From Streptomyces sp. STR69 (GTDB lineage Bacteria; Actinomycetota; Actinomycetes; Streptomycetales; Streptomycetaceae), in NCBI RefSeq assembly GCF_024519455.1, contig NZ_JALJRY010000021.1, positions 1-64,000 of the forward strand: 64,000 nucleotides of DNA, in the 5' to 3' direction. The notes under the pieces were generated by a model that worked only from the letters and a program-made list of their open reading frames with translations, ran no database searches and was not told the origin of the DNA. The position numbers and the translations under genes were made by a program. This document shows positions 52,104-60,564 of the stretch, in pieces; within the stretch, counting starts at the first letter, position 1, and each line of letters opens with the position of its first letter.

Positions 52104-52655
52104 GTGCAACCCCGTATTCCCAGGCAGTCGAACCGCGAGCAAGGTATTCACCGCGCGGACAACGATGCCAGGCTCAGTGCAGAGCTGGCAGCGGTGGTGG
52201 CGGGTGCCCGTCGCCGGGCCCTGCGGGACGGGGACCGGCAGATCGACACGGCCCATCTGCTGCACAGCCTCCTGGAGTCGGACCCCGAGGCGCGTGCCGT
52301 CTTTGGCGACGGCCCCCAGATCGCCCGACTGCTCGGCTACCTGGTGCAGCGCAGCATCGGCTACGGCCTGCGCTGGCAGGGCAGCGTCGAGGACTCCGGC
52401 GCGATCCCCGTGATCCCGGCGGCGGAGGGCTGGTCGCCGCTGGCCGCCGGTGCCCTGGAGTACGCCTGCGAGCGCGCCGAACTCCGCGACGGCGACCTGG
52501 CCGACGGCATCGACCTCCTCGCGGCGCTCGTCGCGGACCCCGAGGCCCGTGCCGTCGAGGTCCTCCACCGCGCGGGCATCGAGTCCCCCGAGGTGCTGGT
52601 GTGGATCGAGAGCCGGCCGGGGGAGTACGTCGCGGGCGGCGATACGGGCTGCTGA
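52104..52655 (+). CDS. Clp N-terminal domain protein
   Basis: 183 residues from a GTG. Two Clp_N repeats are recognisable: RRALRDGDRQIDTAHLLHSLLESDPEARAVF, and a second around ALEYACERAELRDGDLADGIDLLAALVADPEA. No AAA ATPase domain follows, so it resembles the stand-alone Clp_N proteins of actinobacteria, possibly adaptor-like. No catalytic activity expected. Confidence 0.82.
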   Translation: MQPRIPRQSNREQGIHRADNDARLSAELAAVVAGARRRALRDGDRQIDTAHLLHSLLESDPEARAVFGDGPQIARLLGYLVQRSIGYGLRWQGSVEDSGAIPVIPAAEGWSPLAAGALEYACERAELRDGDLADGIDLLAALVADPEARAVEVLHRAGIESPEVLVWIESRPGEYVAGGDTGC

Positions 52656-52749
52656 TCGAGCCGGTGACCGACCCTCTGGCGGTCGTCCACGCGCTGAGAC
52701 AGGTGTCAACAGGGGTGACGCTCATGTCGTCCCCTGTCATCATGTGGCC

Positions 52750-53751
52750 GTGCATACGTCTGAGAGCAGTGCCGCCGGTGGTGCGAAGGGTGTCGGGCTC
52801 GGTCTGGCGCTCGGATCCGCGCTGGCCTTCGGGGGATCGGGGGTCGCGGCCAAGCCGCTGATCGAGGCGGGCCTCGACCCACTGCACGTGGTGTGGCTGC
52901 GGGTGGCAGGCGCCGCCCTGGTGATGCTGCCCCTCGCCCTGCGCCATCGCGCGCTCGTACGCAGCCGCCCCGCACTGCTCCTCGGCTTCGGACTGCTCGC
53001 CGTCGCCGGCGTCCAGGCCTGCTACTTCGCTGCGATCTCCCGCATACCCGTCGGCGTCGCCCTGCTCGTCGAATATCTCGCACCCGCCCTCGTCCTCGGC
53101 TGGGTCCGGTTCGTGCAGCGGCGTCCGGTCACCCGCGCCGCCGCGCTCGGCGTGGTCCTCGCGGCCGGTGGCCTCGCCTGCGTCGTCGAGGTGTGGTCGG
53201 GCCTGAGCTTCGACGCCGTCGGACTGCTGCTCGCGCTCGGTGCGGCCTGCTGCCAGGTCGGCTACTTCGTCCTGTCCGACCAGGGCAGCGACGCCGGCAC
53301 CGAGGCGCCCGACCCGCTCGGCGTGATCGCCTACGGCCTGCTCGTCGGCGCCCTGGTACTGACCGCCGTGGCCCGTCCCTGGACCATGGACTGGTCCGTC
53401 CTCAAGGGCGACGCCGACATGAACGGCAACGCGGTCCCGGCCGCGCTCCTGCTCGCCTGGATCGTCCTGGTCGCCACGGTCCTGGCCTACGTCACCGGAG
53501 TGGTCTCCGTCCGCCGCCTCTCCCCGCAGGTCGCGGGCGTGGTCGCCTGCCTCGAAGCGGTCATCGCGACGGTACTGGCCTGGATCCTCCTCGGCGAACA
53601 CCTCTCCGCACCCCAGATCACCGGCGGAGCGGTCGTCCTGCTGGGCGCGCTCATCGCCCAGTCCTCGGCCCCTGCAAAGCACTCCGAGGAACCGGTCGCG
53701 ACCGGCGGCCCCGAGAGGGAGCAACTGTCCTCACGGGAAACAGCCGCCTAG
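52750..53751 (+). CDS. EamA/DMT-family permease
   Basis: 333 residues from a GTG at 52750. Ten membrane helices form two EamA repeats (about 12-145 and 155-300), with ALAFGGSGVAAKPLIEAGLDP and ACLEAVIATVLAWILLGE as family segments. A hydrophilic tail follows. Probable metabolite or amino-acid exporter; substrate unknown. The longer upstream reading runs into the Clp_N gene and is not supported. Confidence 0.85.
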   Translation: MHTSESSAAGGAKGVGLGLALGSALAFGGSGVAAKPLIEAGLDPLHVVWLRVAGAALVMLPLALRHRALVRSRPALLLGFGLLAVAGVQACYFAAISRIPVGVALLVEYLAPALVLGWVRFVQRRPVTRAAALGVVLAAGGLACVVEVWSGLSFDAVGLLLALGAACCQVGYFVLSDQGSDAGTEAPDPLGVIAYGLLVGALVLTAVARPWTMDWSVLKGDADMNGNAVPAALLLAWIVLVATVLAYVTGVVSVRRLSPQVAGVVACLEAVIATVLAWILLGEHLSAPQITGGAVVLLGALIAQSSAPAKHSEEPVATGGPEREQLSSRETAA

Positions 53752-53764
53752 ATCGCGGCCCTCC

Positions 53765-54397
53765 TCACCCCTCTCGCCGCCGCAGCAAATGCTCCCGTGC
53801 CACCTCGTCGCGCACCCCGCCCCGCCCCGCGAGCCCGACCGCGATACGGTCCTGGACCTCGGCGGACCGCTTGCCCGCGTACTTGAACTTGGCCCGTACG
53901 CCGGTCACTTCGAGGCGCAGTGCGCGGATGCCGGACAGCAGACGTCCGTTCGGTGGCTCGCCCGGGGTGACCGGGGTGGAGCCGCCCCCGGGCTGGAAGT
54001 GGCCGACCTGGCGGTTGAGGAGGGTCGCCTTCTCGGCCGGGTCGTCCACGAGGTGGGCGGTGCAACGGAGTTGGACCGCCGCGTAGAAGCTGGTCGGCAC
54101 GCCGTGTTCCGGTGGGACGTCCGGGTCCGCCTGCCAGGGGCCGGGGATGTACACGTAGTCGTCGACGACGCTCAGCACCACCTGGGGGTTCGCCTCCAGC
54201 GCCGGCCACAGGGGGTTGGGGCGGGCCAGGTGGGTGACCGCCTCGCCGCGCTCGGGGTCGTAGGCGAAGTGGAGGGGCTGGACGAACGGCGGTTCGCCGG
54301 GCGGGCCGTTGACGGCGAGTTGGCCGAAGTCGTGGGCGGCCAGCCAGTGTTGCCACTCGCTGTCGTCCTGGGGCGCGTCCCAGGGGTGGATGAGCAT
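53765..54397 (-). CDS. PPOX-fold FMN-binding protein, PaiB-like
   Basis: 210 residues. A split-barrel flavin-binding fold is indicated by HDFGQLAVNGPPGEPPFVQPLHFAYD, VVLSVVDDYVYIPGPWQ, YAAVQLRCTAHLVDDPAEK and a C-terminal RAKFKYAGKRS. FMN-binding negative regulators (PaiB) are the nearest named family. Its ATG shares one base with the stop of the upstream PPOX gene, so the two are co-translated. Confidence 0.8.
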   Translation of the reverse strand: MLIHPWDAPQDDSEWQHWLAAHDFGQLAVNGPPGEPPFVQPLHFAYDPERGEAVTHLARPNPLWPALEANPQVVLSVVDDYVYIPGPWQADPDVPPEHGVPTSFYAAVQLRCTAHLVDDPAEKATLLNRQVGHFQPGGGSTPVTPGEPPNGRLLSGIRALRLEVTGVRAKFKYAGKRSAEVQDRIAVGLAGRGGVRDEVAREHLLRRREG

Positions 54398-55083
54398 CAC
54401 AACACCGCCAGGTAGTCCGGGAGTTCGACGCCGGGGGACAGGTCGTCGTTCGGGAGCGGGGTGCTGTAGCCGGTGTTCAGGGGGAGGACACCGGCCCAGT
54501 GGGGGAGGTCCAGGTCCTCGGGCTCGTCGTTCGCGCCGCCGGTGCGGAGCTTGGCGGAGACCTCGTCGAGGTCGAGGCGGATCACCATGGTGGCGGCGAG
54601 TTCCTTCCTGTTGCCGGGCCGGGAGTCCGCCGAGCGGCCGGGCACGACATGGTCGACCAGCGCGTCCAGCGCCGTCCGCTTCTCCTCGGGGTCCGTCACC
54701 TGGTGGGCGATGCCGTGCACCACCACGGAGCGGTAGTTGATCGAGTGGTGGAATGCGGAACGGGCCAGCACGAGACCGTCCACGTGGGTCACCGTCAGGC
54801 ACACCGGGAGCCCCGGGTCGGCCTTCCCCGTCATCCGCAGCGGGCGCGCACCCGTCGAACCGTGCACGTACAGCCGCTCGCCGACCCGCCCGAACAGCGT
54901 CGGCAGCACGACCGGCCGGCCGTCGCGGACGAAGCCGAGGTGGCAGACGTAGGCCGTGTCGAGTATCGCGTGCACCAACTCCTTGTCGTACGACGCCCGT
55001 TCCGCGGAGCGCGTGGGGACGGTCAGGTCGGTCGGCGTGTAGGCGGCGGGCTGTGACGTCGGCTGTGAGGCGGTCCCCTGCAT
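54397..55083 (-). CDS. PPOX-family flavoprotein (NimA-like)
   Basis: 228 residues from the ATG at 55083 with GGAGAG upstream. The N-terminal half is a pyridoxamine-phosphate-oxidase-like barrel (VHAILDTAYVCHLGFVRDGRP, VLPTLFGRVGERLYVHGSTG, ARSAFHHSINYRSVVVHG). Resembles nitroimidazole-reductase NimA proteins, which bind FMN or related cofactors; true substrates are unknown. Divergent from a MocR regulator that probably controls it. Confidence 0.82.
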   Translation of the reverse strand: MQGTASQPTSQPAAYTPTDLTVPTRSAERASYDKELVHAILDTAYVCHLGFVRDGRPVVLPTLFGRVGERLYVHGSTGARPLRMTGKADPGLPVCLTVTHVDGLVLARSAFHHSINYRSVVVHGIAHQVTDPEEKRTALDALVDHVVPGRSADSRPGNRKELAATMVIRLDLDEVSAKLRTGGANDEPEDLDLPHWAGVLPLNTGYSTPLPNDDLSPGVELPDYLAVL

Positions 55084-55119
55084 GGTGCTCTCCGTGTGTT
55101 CGGCGGTGTCCGGGTCGAG

Positions 55120-55148
55120 TTGCGATATGTATTGCACTAGTGCATAGT
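55120..55148 (+). promoter_or_regulatory. MocR promoter with overlapping palindromic operator
   Basis: TTGCGA (55120-55125), a 17-bp spacer and CATAGT (55143-55148) place the start of transcription on the GTG at 55156. The perfect palindrome TGCACTAGTGCA (55133-55144) lies between and partly over the elements, the expected place for a regulator acting on both divergent genes. Confidence 0.6.
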
Positions 55149-55155
55149 GTTCTTT

Positions 55156-56487
55156 GTGCTAGGAGGATATCGGATCGAAGGGCGACGCGCAGCCGACATC
55201 GCTGCCGACGTCGAGCGCGCGGTGGGCTCGGGAGAGCTGGAGCCGGGTCAACTGCTGCCGCCGATGCGGGAGTTGGCCGTAGAACTGGGCGTGAATCCCA
55301 ATACGGTCGCGGCCGCGTACCGGACCCTGCGGGAGCGCGGGGTCATCGAGACCGCCGGGCGGCGTGGCAGCCGGGTGCGGCCCAAGCCGGCCACGACCGG
55401 GCGCGAGCACATCCGGGTGGATGTGCCGGAGGGGGTGCGCGAGGTGTCCCACGGCAACCCGGATCCCGCCCTGCTGCCCTCCCTCGTCCGGGCGTTCACC
55501 CTGGCCGCCGAGCTCTCCGACCGCGAACCGGTCATGTACGGCGACGACCCCGTCGAACCGGAGCTGGCACGCACCGCGCGGGCCGCCCTGGACGCGGACG
55601 GCGTGCCGGCCGGCCCCGTGGCCGTCGCCTCCGGATCGCTGGACGCCGTCGAGCGCGTCCTCGCCGCCCATCTGAAGCCCGGTGACACCGTCGCCGTCGA
55701 GGACCCCGGCTGGGGCAGCCTGCTCGACCTCGTACCGGCGCTCGGACTGCGCGTCACCCCCGTCCGCGTCGACGACGACGGACCGCACCCCGACGACGTG
55801 CGCGCCGCGCTGGAGTCCGGCGCGCGGGCCCTGATCGTCACCGACCGGGCGCAGAACCCCACCGGAGCCGTGGTGAGCGCCACGCGCGCGCGTGCCCTGC
55901 GTTCCGTGCTCCGCGAGCATCCGGAGACCCTGCTGATCGAGGACGACCACGGCCACGGCATCGTCGACCAGCCCCTGCACCCGCTGGCCGGCGCCCCCCG
56001 CCACTGGGCCTTCGTCCGCTCGATGGCCAAGGCCTACGGCCCCGATCTGCGCCTCGCCGTGCTCACCGGGGACACCGTCACCCTCGACCGGGTCCGTGGC
56101 CGCCAGCGCCTGGGGCCGGGCTGGGTCAGCCGGATCACCCAGCGCGCCGTGGCCAGGCTGTGGGCGGACGGCGCGGTGGACACCCCGGCGGTGGCCGCCG
56201 CCTACGGCCGTCGCCGGGACGCGCTGATCGCCGCGCTCGCCGACCACGGGGTCACGGCGTACGGCCGCAGCGGCCTCAACGTGTGGATCCCGGTACCGGA
56301 CGAGACCGGCGCGGTCTCCCGCCTCCTCCACGCGGGCTGGGCCGTCGCCCCCGGCGCCCGCTTCCGGATGAGCGCACCGTCCGGCATCCGGATCACCGTC
56401 TCGACCCTGACGGCCGACGAGACCGGTCCGCTGGCGCAGGCGATCGCCTCCGCGTGCGGCCGGACGCCCATGCGCGGTTACGCGTGA
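55156..56487 (+). CDS. MocR-type regulator (GntR HTH fused to aminotransferase domain)
   Basis: 443 residues from the GTG at 55156, chosen because a -10 (CATAGT) lies exactly 7 bp upstream, implying a leaderless mRNA; GTG at 55147 is the alternative. Residues 1-75 are a GntR winged HTH (QLLPPMRELAVELGVNPNTVAAAY). The rest is a fold-type I aminotransferase domain with the PLP lysine near K292 (RSMAKAYGPDLR). MocR/PdxR proteins use PLP as sensor. The divergent PPOX-type flavoprotein genes are the likely targets. Confidence 0.87.
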   Translation: MLGGYRIEGRRAADIAADVERAVGSGELEPGQLLPPMRELAVELGVNPNTVAAAYRTLRERGVIETAGRRGSRVRPKPATTGREHIRVDVPEGVREVSHGNPDPALLPSLVRAFTLAAELSDREPVMYGDDPVEPELARTARAALDADGVPAGPVAVASGSLDAVERVLAAHLKPGDTVAVEDPGWGSLLDLVPALGLRVTPVRVDDDGPHPDDVRAALESGARALIVTDRAQNPTGAVVSATRARALRSVLREHPETLLIEDDHGHGIVDQPLHPLAGAPRHWAFVRSMAKAYGPDLRLAVLTGDTVTLDRVRGRQRLGPGWVSRITQRAVARLWADGAVDTPAVAAAYGRRRDALIAALADHGVTAYGRSGLNVWIPVPDETGAVSRLLHAGWAVAPGARFRMSAPSGIRITVSTLTADETGPLAQAIASACGRTPMRGYA

Positions 56488-56546
56488 GGGTGTGACCCTG
56501 TAGCGCGAGCGGGATCCGGCTTCGGGTATCTCGTAGTATCGCTTAC

Positions 56547-57449
56547 GTGTTGAATCTGGAGCGGCTGCGCACCCTGGACGCCCTGGCCCGGCACGGCTCG
56601 GTCAGTGGCGCGGCCGAGGGGCTGCATGTGACGACCTCGGCCGTCTCGCAGCAGATGTCCAAGCTGGAGCGGGAGGTGGGACAGCAACTCCTCGCCAAGA
56701 ACGGGCGGGGGGTACGGCTCACCGATGCCGGCCGGCTGCTCGCCGAGCACGCGGGCCGGATCCTGTCCCAGGTGGAGCTGGCCCAGGCCGACCTGGAGGC
56801 CCAACGGGGGCAGGTCGTGGGCGAGTTGCGGCTCTCCGCGTTCCCGACCGCCGCCCGCGGCCTCTTCCCCACCGCACTCGCCGCGCTGCGCGCCCGGCAT
56901 CCCGCGTTGCGCGTCCGCTCCACCGAACTGGAGCCGGAGAGCGGTATCGCGGGTGTCGTGCGCGGCGATCTCGACCTCGCGGTCGTCCTCGACTGGTACA
57001 ACAAGCCGATGCCGCTGCCCGACGGTCTGGTCAAGGCGCCGATCCTGGACGACCCCGCCGATGTGGCGATGCCGGTCGGCCATCCGCTCGCGGGCCGCGA
57101 CGAGGTGGACCTCGGGGAGTTCGCCGAGGACGAGTGGATCACCTGGGCCGAGGGCGAGTTCTGTCACGAGTGGCTGATGTTCACTCTGCGCTCCCGGGGC
57201 ATCGAGCCGATCATCGGCCACCGCGCCGCCGAGACGCACACCCAACTGGGGCTGGTGGCAGCCGGGTTGGGCGTCTGCATCGCACCCCTGCTGGGCCGCA
57301 GCCCGATGCCCGCCGGAGTCGTCACCGTCCCGCTGAAGCAGCGGGTGCGCCGGCATGTCTACGTCGTCTGGCGCGCGGACGCCGACCGCCGCCCCTCCAT
57401 CCGAGCCGCGGTCGAGGCGCTTCGGGCGGCGGCCGAGACGGTCGTCTGA
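56547..57449 (+). CDS. LysR-family regulator
   Basis: 300 residues from a GTG that lies 7 bp after TAGTAT (56534-56539), again suggesting leaderless expression. N-terminal HTH (LRTLDALARHGSVSGAA, VTTSAVSQQMSKLE) and a LysR ligand domain from about residue 90. It is 60 bp downstream of mocR and divergent from nothing; target unknown. Confidence 0.87.
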   Translation: MLNLERLRTLDALARHGSVSGAAEGLHVTTSAVSQQMSKLEREVGQQLLAKNGRGVRLTDAGRLLAEHAGRILSQVELAQADLEAQRGQVVGELRLSAFPTAARGLFPTALAALRARHPALRVRSTELEPESGIAGVVRGDLDLAVVLDWYNKPMPLPDGLVKAPILDDPADVAMPVGHPLAGRDEVDLGEFAEDEWITWAEGEFCHEWLMFTLRSRGIEPIIGHRAAETHTQLGLVAAGLGVCIAPLLGRSPMPAGVVTVPLKQRVRRHVYVVWRADADRRPSIRAAVEALRAAAETVV

Positions 57450-57472
57450 CAGCCTGCCCGGAAGCAACTCGC

Positions 57473-57940
57473 CTACAGCGCCGCCAACTTGCGGAAGTCC
57501 CAGGACGTGACCGTGTCCGGCGTCAGCCGAATCCACGCGTGCCGGCCGTCGTAGGGCATCGAGTCCAGGCCGAAGTTCTTCTGCGCGAACAGCTTCTCCA
57601 CCGCGACGAGTTCGGGATGCGGCTCACCCGTGCGCGGGGACTCGCCCACGAACTCGACGGTCCCGGACAGCTCGACGCCCCGCAACTCGTCGTAGGCGTG
57701 CCCGCCGTCGACGACCACGGCGATGCGCTGGTCGCGGCGCAGATCGGCCCAGCGCTTGCTGCGGGTGATCGAGTACAGCCAGAACGAGGTGCCGTCCCAG
57801 GCGAACCAGAGCGGGCTGACATGCGGGGCCCCGTCCGCGGAGACGGTCGCTACGCGGCAGGTGCGCTCGGCGGCGAGGAACTCGTCCAGCTCCTCGGGTG
57901 TCATCATGATCTTCCGGCCTCGACGCTGAGTGGCGGTCAT
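57473..57940 (-). CDS. PPOX-class flavin/F420-binding protein
   Basis: 155 residues from the ATG at 57940 with AAGGGGA upstream. Split-barrel features include RTCRVATVSADGAPHVSPLWFAWD, SITRSKRWADLRRDQRIAVVVDGG and ELSGTVEFVGE. Actinobacterial members of this size often use F420 rather than FMN, but the cofactor is not decidable from sequence. Converges on the lysR gene with a 23-bp gap. Confidence 0.8.
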   Translation of the reverse strand: MTATQRRGRKIMMTPEELDEFLAAERTCRVATVSADGAPHVSPLWFAWDGTSFWLYSITRSKRWADLRRDQRIAVVVDGGHAYDELRGVELSGTVEFVGESPRTGEPHPELVAVEKLFAQKNFGLDSMPYDGRHAWIRLTPDTVTSWDFRKLAAL

Positions 57941-58089
57941 GCGATCCCCTTCGGCTACGGCACGAGCGGCGGGCAGCCGCTTCTGACGGTTCGTCAGGAA
58001 AACTGGCCGGATGGGCGCCGGCCGTCTTCCGTACGCACGCGATGCTCGTTACTGTCACCCGCCCCGGCCGTCGACGACAAGGGAGAGCC

Positions 58090-58740
58090 ATGCCGTCGCA
58101 CGCACAACTCAGTGAGATCCTCGACACGGTGAGCACTGTCCTGCTGACCGTCGAATGTCAACAGGGCGTGGTCGGCCCGGACAGCGCGCTGCCCGAACTC
58201 GCCCTCGCGGCACGCTCGTCGGGCGCGCTCGCCAACGTCGCCCGGCTGGTCGCCGCCGCACACGAGAGCGGGGTCCAGGTGATCCACGCGCTCGCCGAAC
58301 GCCGCCCGGACGGCCGGGGCGCGAACCACAACGCCCGGCTGTTCCGCGCCGCCGAACGCCTGCCCGTCCAACAGCTGTCGGGCACCGCGGCGGTACGCGT
58401 GGCACCCCCGATCGAGGTCGCCGAGGAGGACTTCGTCGTACGACGGCTGCACGGTCTGTCACCGATCCAGGGCACCGAAGTCGACGCGCTGTTACGCAAC
58501 CTGGGCTGCCGCACACTGATCGTCACCGGCGTCTCGGCCAACGTGGCGATCCCCAACGCGGTGTTCGACGCCGTCAACCGCGGCTACACCGTCGTCGTAC
58601 CCAAGGACGCCATCGCGGGGGTGCCCTCGGAGTACACCCCCGCGATGATCCGCAACACCCTCGCATTGGTCGCTACGGTCGCGACCACGGACGAGGTGCT
58701 GGGCTGCTTCAAGCGACCGCGCCGAGCGGGCCGCGGCTGA
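58090..58740 (+). CDS. Isochorismatase-like protein with altered active site and a TTA codon
   Basis: 216 residues from the ATG at 58090 with GGGAGAG upstream. The isochorismatase/cysteine hydrolase fold is clear (TVLLTVECQQGVVG, LSPIQGTEVDALLRNLGCRTLIVTGV, NAVFDAVNRGYTVVVPKDA). The catalytic positions differ from the usual D-K-C: the aspartate reads E (VECQQG), the lysine reads R (VVRRLHG) and the nucleophilic cysteine reads A (SANVAI). Codon 135 is TTA (58492-58494), the rare codon read by the bldA tRNA, so translation may depend on development. A binding or regulatory role is possible. Confidence 0.82.
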   Translation: MPSHAQLSEILDTVSTVLLTVECQQGVVGPDSALPELALAARSSGALANVARLVAAAHESGVQVIHALAERRPDGRGANHNARLFRAAERLPVQQLSGTAAVRVAPPIEVAEEDFVVRRLHGLSPIQGTEVDALLRNLGCRTLIVTGVSANVAIPNAVFDAVNRGYTVVVPKDAIAGVPSEYTPAMIRNTLALVATVATTDEVLGCFKRPRRAGRG

Positions 58741-58766
58741 CCGTCACATCAGCGGGAGGCCGACCG

Positions 58767-59243
58767 TCACGCCAGCGTGATGGAGTCCCCGGTCACGGTG
58801 ATCTGCTCGGCGGGCAGCGCCTGGGTCGCGGGGCCCTGCTTCACACTGCCGTCGGTGATGGAGAACTCGCTCTTGTGGCACGGGCAGCCGATGACGCCGT
58901 TGGTGATGGTGGTCACGGCGCAGCCCTGGTGGGTGCACTTCGAGGAGAACGCCTTGTAGGTGCCCGCCGTCGGCTGGGTGACCACCACGCCCTGGCTGGC
59001 GAAGATCTTGCCGCCGCCCTCGGGGATGTCGGTGGTCTTCGCCAGTTCGGTACCACCGGCGTCACCCTGGGCGGTGGACGCGCCGGCCGTGGTGGTGGAG
59101 CCGGAGGTGTCCGAGGAGTCCGACGACGAGTCGTCGCTCGACGAACACGCGGTCAGCGCGACGGCGAGTCCCGCCGCGCCGACCGCCGCCAACGCGGTGC
59201 GACGGGAGGGCGCCGTAACGGGTTCGAACGAATCGCTGGTCAT
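58767..59243 (-). CDS. Rieske [2Fe-2S] lipoprotein
   Basis: 158 residues from the ATG at 59243 with GGAAGG upstream. A twin-arginine-like SRRTALAAVGAAGLAV signal with lipobox LTAC, a Ser/Asp/Thr-rich linker, and a Rieske domain (about 75-158) with cluster ligands CTHQGC and CPCHKS. Likely exported folded with its cluster and anchored by lipid. Electron partner unknown; no cytochrome bc genes are adjacent. Confidence 0.9.
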   Translation of the reverse strand: MTSDSFEPVTAPSRRTALAAVGAAGLAVALTACSSSDDSSSDSSDTSGSTTTAGASTAQGDAGGTELAKTTDIPEGGGKIFASQGVVVTQPTAGTYKAFSSKCTHQGCAVTTITNGVIGCPCHKSEFSITDGSVKQGPATQALPAEQITVTGDSITLA

Positions 59244-59527
59244 GCTGACGTTCCTTCCATAAGAAAGCATTTGTGGGTGTGCAAAGGGGTACGGGATGCG
59301 GATGACCGTCGTTCAGACGGTGTCGAGAGCTTGGCCTGATCGAGATCAGGCAGGCGTAAAACCTCGCTGTCGTTTCGCTGTCGGCCCTGCATAAGGCCTG
59401 AACACGCACCCGGTGAAGCCATGAGTGAACCTCCTTGGTGCGCGCGCCGTTTCACGTCTCGCCAGTACAACGCCCACACCCCGACGGGTGTCGGGGGCGG
59501 GGGCCCGACGAATGGACGGACTTGAAC

Positions 59528-60430
59528 GTGCAGAGCAAGAGAATCCCCGGCCGGCGGAGCCTGCTGCGCGGCGCCGCGGTGGCGGGTTGCGCGATGGCCC
59601 TGTGCGTCGCGGGGGCGACGGCGGCGAGTGCCGCGGCGCACACCGCGCCCAGCGTGAACTACGTCGCGCTGGGCGACTCGTACGCCTCAGGACCCGGCAT
59701 ACCGACCCAGGTCGACGCCACGTGCGCGCGGTCCGACCAGAACTATCCGTCGCTCCTCGCGGCGGCGCAGAACTGGCGGCTGACCGACGTCAGCTGCTCG
59801 GGCGCCACCACGACGGCCCTGGCCGGCCCCCAGGGCTCGACGGCACCGCAACTGGACGCCCTCGGCGCGGACACCGACGTGGTCACCCTGACCATCGGCG
59901 GCAACGACATCGGCTTCTCCGGCAACCTGGCCACCTGTGCCGGACTGACGTCCAAGAACCCGACCGGCAACCCGTGCCAGACCTTCTTCACGAGCGACGG
60001 CACCGACCGGCTGGCGCAGCGCGTCGACGACACCGCTCCCAAGATCGCCGCGGCCCTGGACGCCATCCACGAGCGGGCTCCCCGGGCCAAGGTCGTGGTG
60101 GTCGGCTACCCCGACCTGTTCCCGGACGACGGAGTCGGCTGCACCAGCTCCGCCGTACCGCTGGCGGCCGGTGACTTCGGCTATCTGCGGGACACCGAGA
60201 AGAAGCTCAACGCGATGATCGCGGACCAGGCGTCGGCGCACGGTGCGGCCTACGTCGACACCTACACCCCGACGGTCGGACACGACATGTGCAAGCCGGC
60301 CGGCGAGCGCTGGATCGAACCCCTGGTCGCGGCGGCGCCGACCGCGCCCGCCCACCCCAACGCCCAGGGCCAGCAGGCCATGGCCGCCGTGGTGGAGAAC
60401 TCCGTCCACTGCGTCGCGCACCGCCGGTGA
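59528..60430 (+). CDS. Secreted SGNH/GDSL hydrolase
   Basis: 300 residues from a GTG at 59528. Signal peptide with RRSLLRGAAVAG and cleavage near ASAAA (about residue 37). Catalytic blocks: GDSYASG (serine), SCSGATT (glycine block), GGNDIGF (asparagine), and DxxH-type PAHPNAQG (histidine). Cysteines suggest disulfides, as in Streptomyces lipases of this family. Ester substrate unknown; extracellular. Confidence 0.9.
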   Translation: MQSKRIPGRRSLLRGAAVAGCAMALCVAGATAASAAAHTAPSVNYVALGDSYASGPGIPTQVDATCARSDQNYPSLLAAAQNWRLTDVSCSGATTTALAGPQGSTAPQLDALGADTDVVTLTIGGNDIGFSGNLATCAGLTSKNPTGNPCQTFFTSDGTDRLAQRVDDTAPKIAAALDAIHERAPRAKVVVVGYPDLFPDDGVGCTSSAVPLAAGDFGYLRDTEKKLNAMIADQASAHGAAYVDTYTPTVGHDMCKPAGERWIEPLVAAAPTAPAHPNAQGQQAMAAVVENSVHCVAHRR

Positions 60431-60564
60431 GCTGAGCGGAAAGGAGGCGTCCGCTGTCCCGGTCCTGGTGAGAGCGGGCGCCCCCACTCCTCATAGAATG
60501 CTGACTCCGTGCCGGAGGCGCGTCCGAAGCGGTTGTGGACGGCAAGGCCAGGGAGTCTCGGAAA

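Noticed and set aside
52174..53724. 516-codon minus-strand frame across the Clp_N and EamA genes
   Set aside because: Shadow of two recognisable genes on the plus strand; composition is antisense-like.
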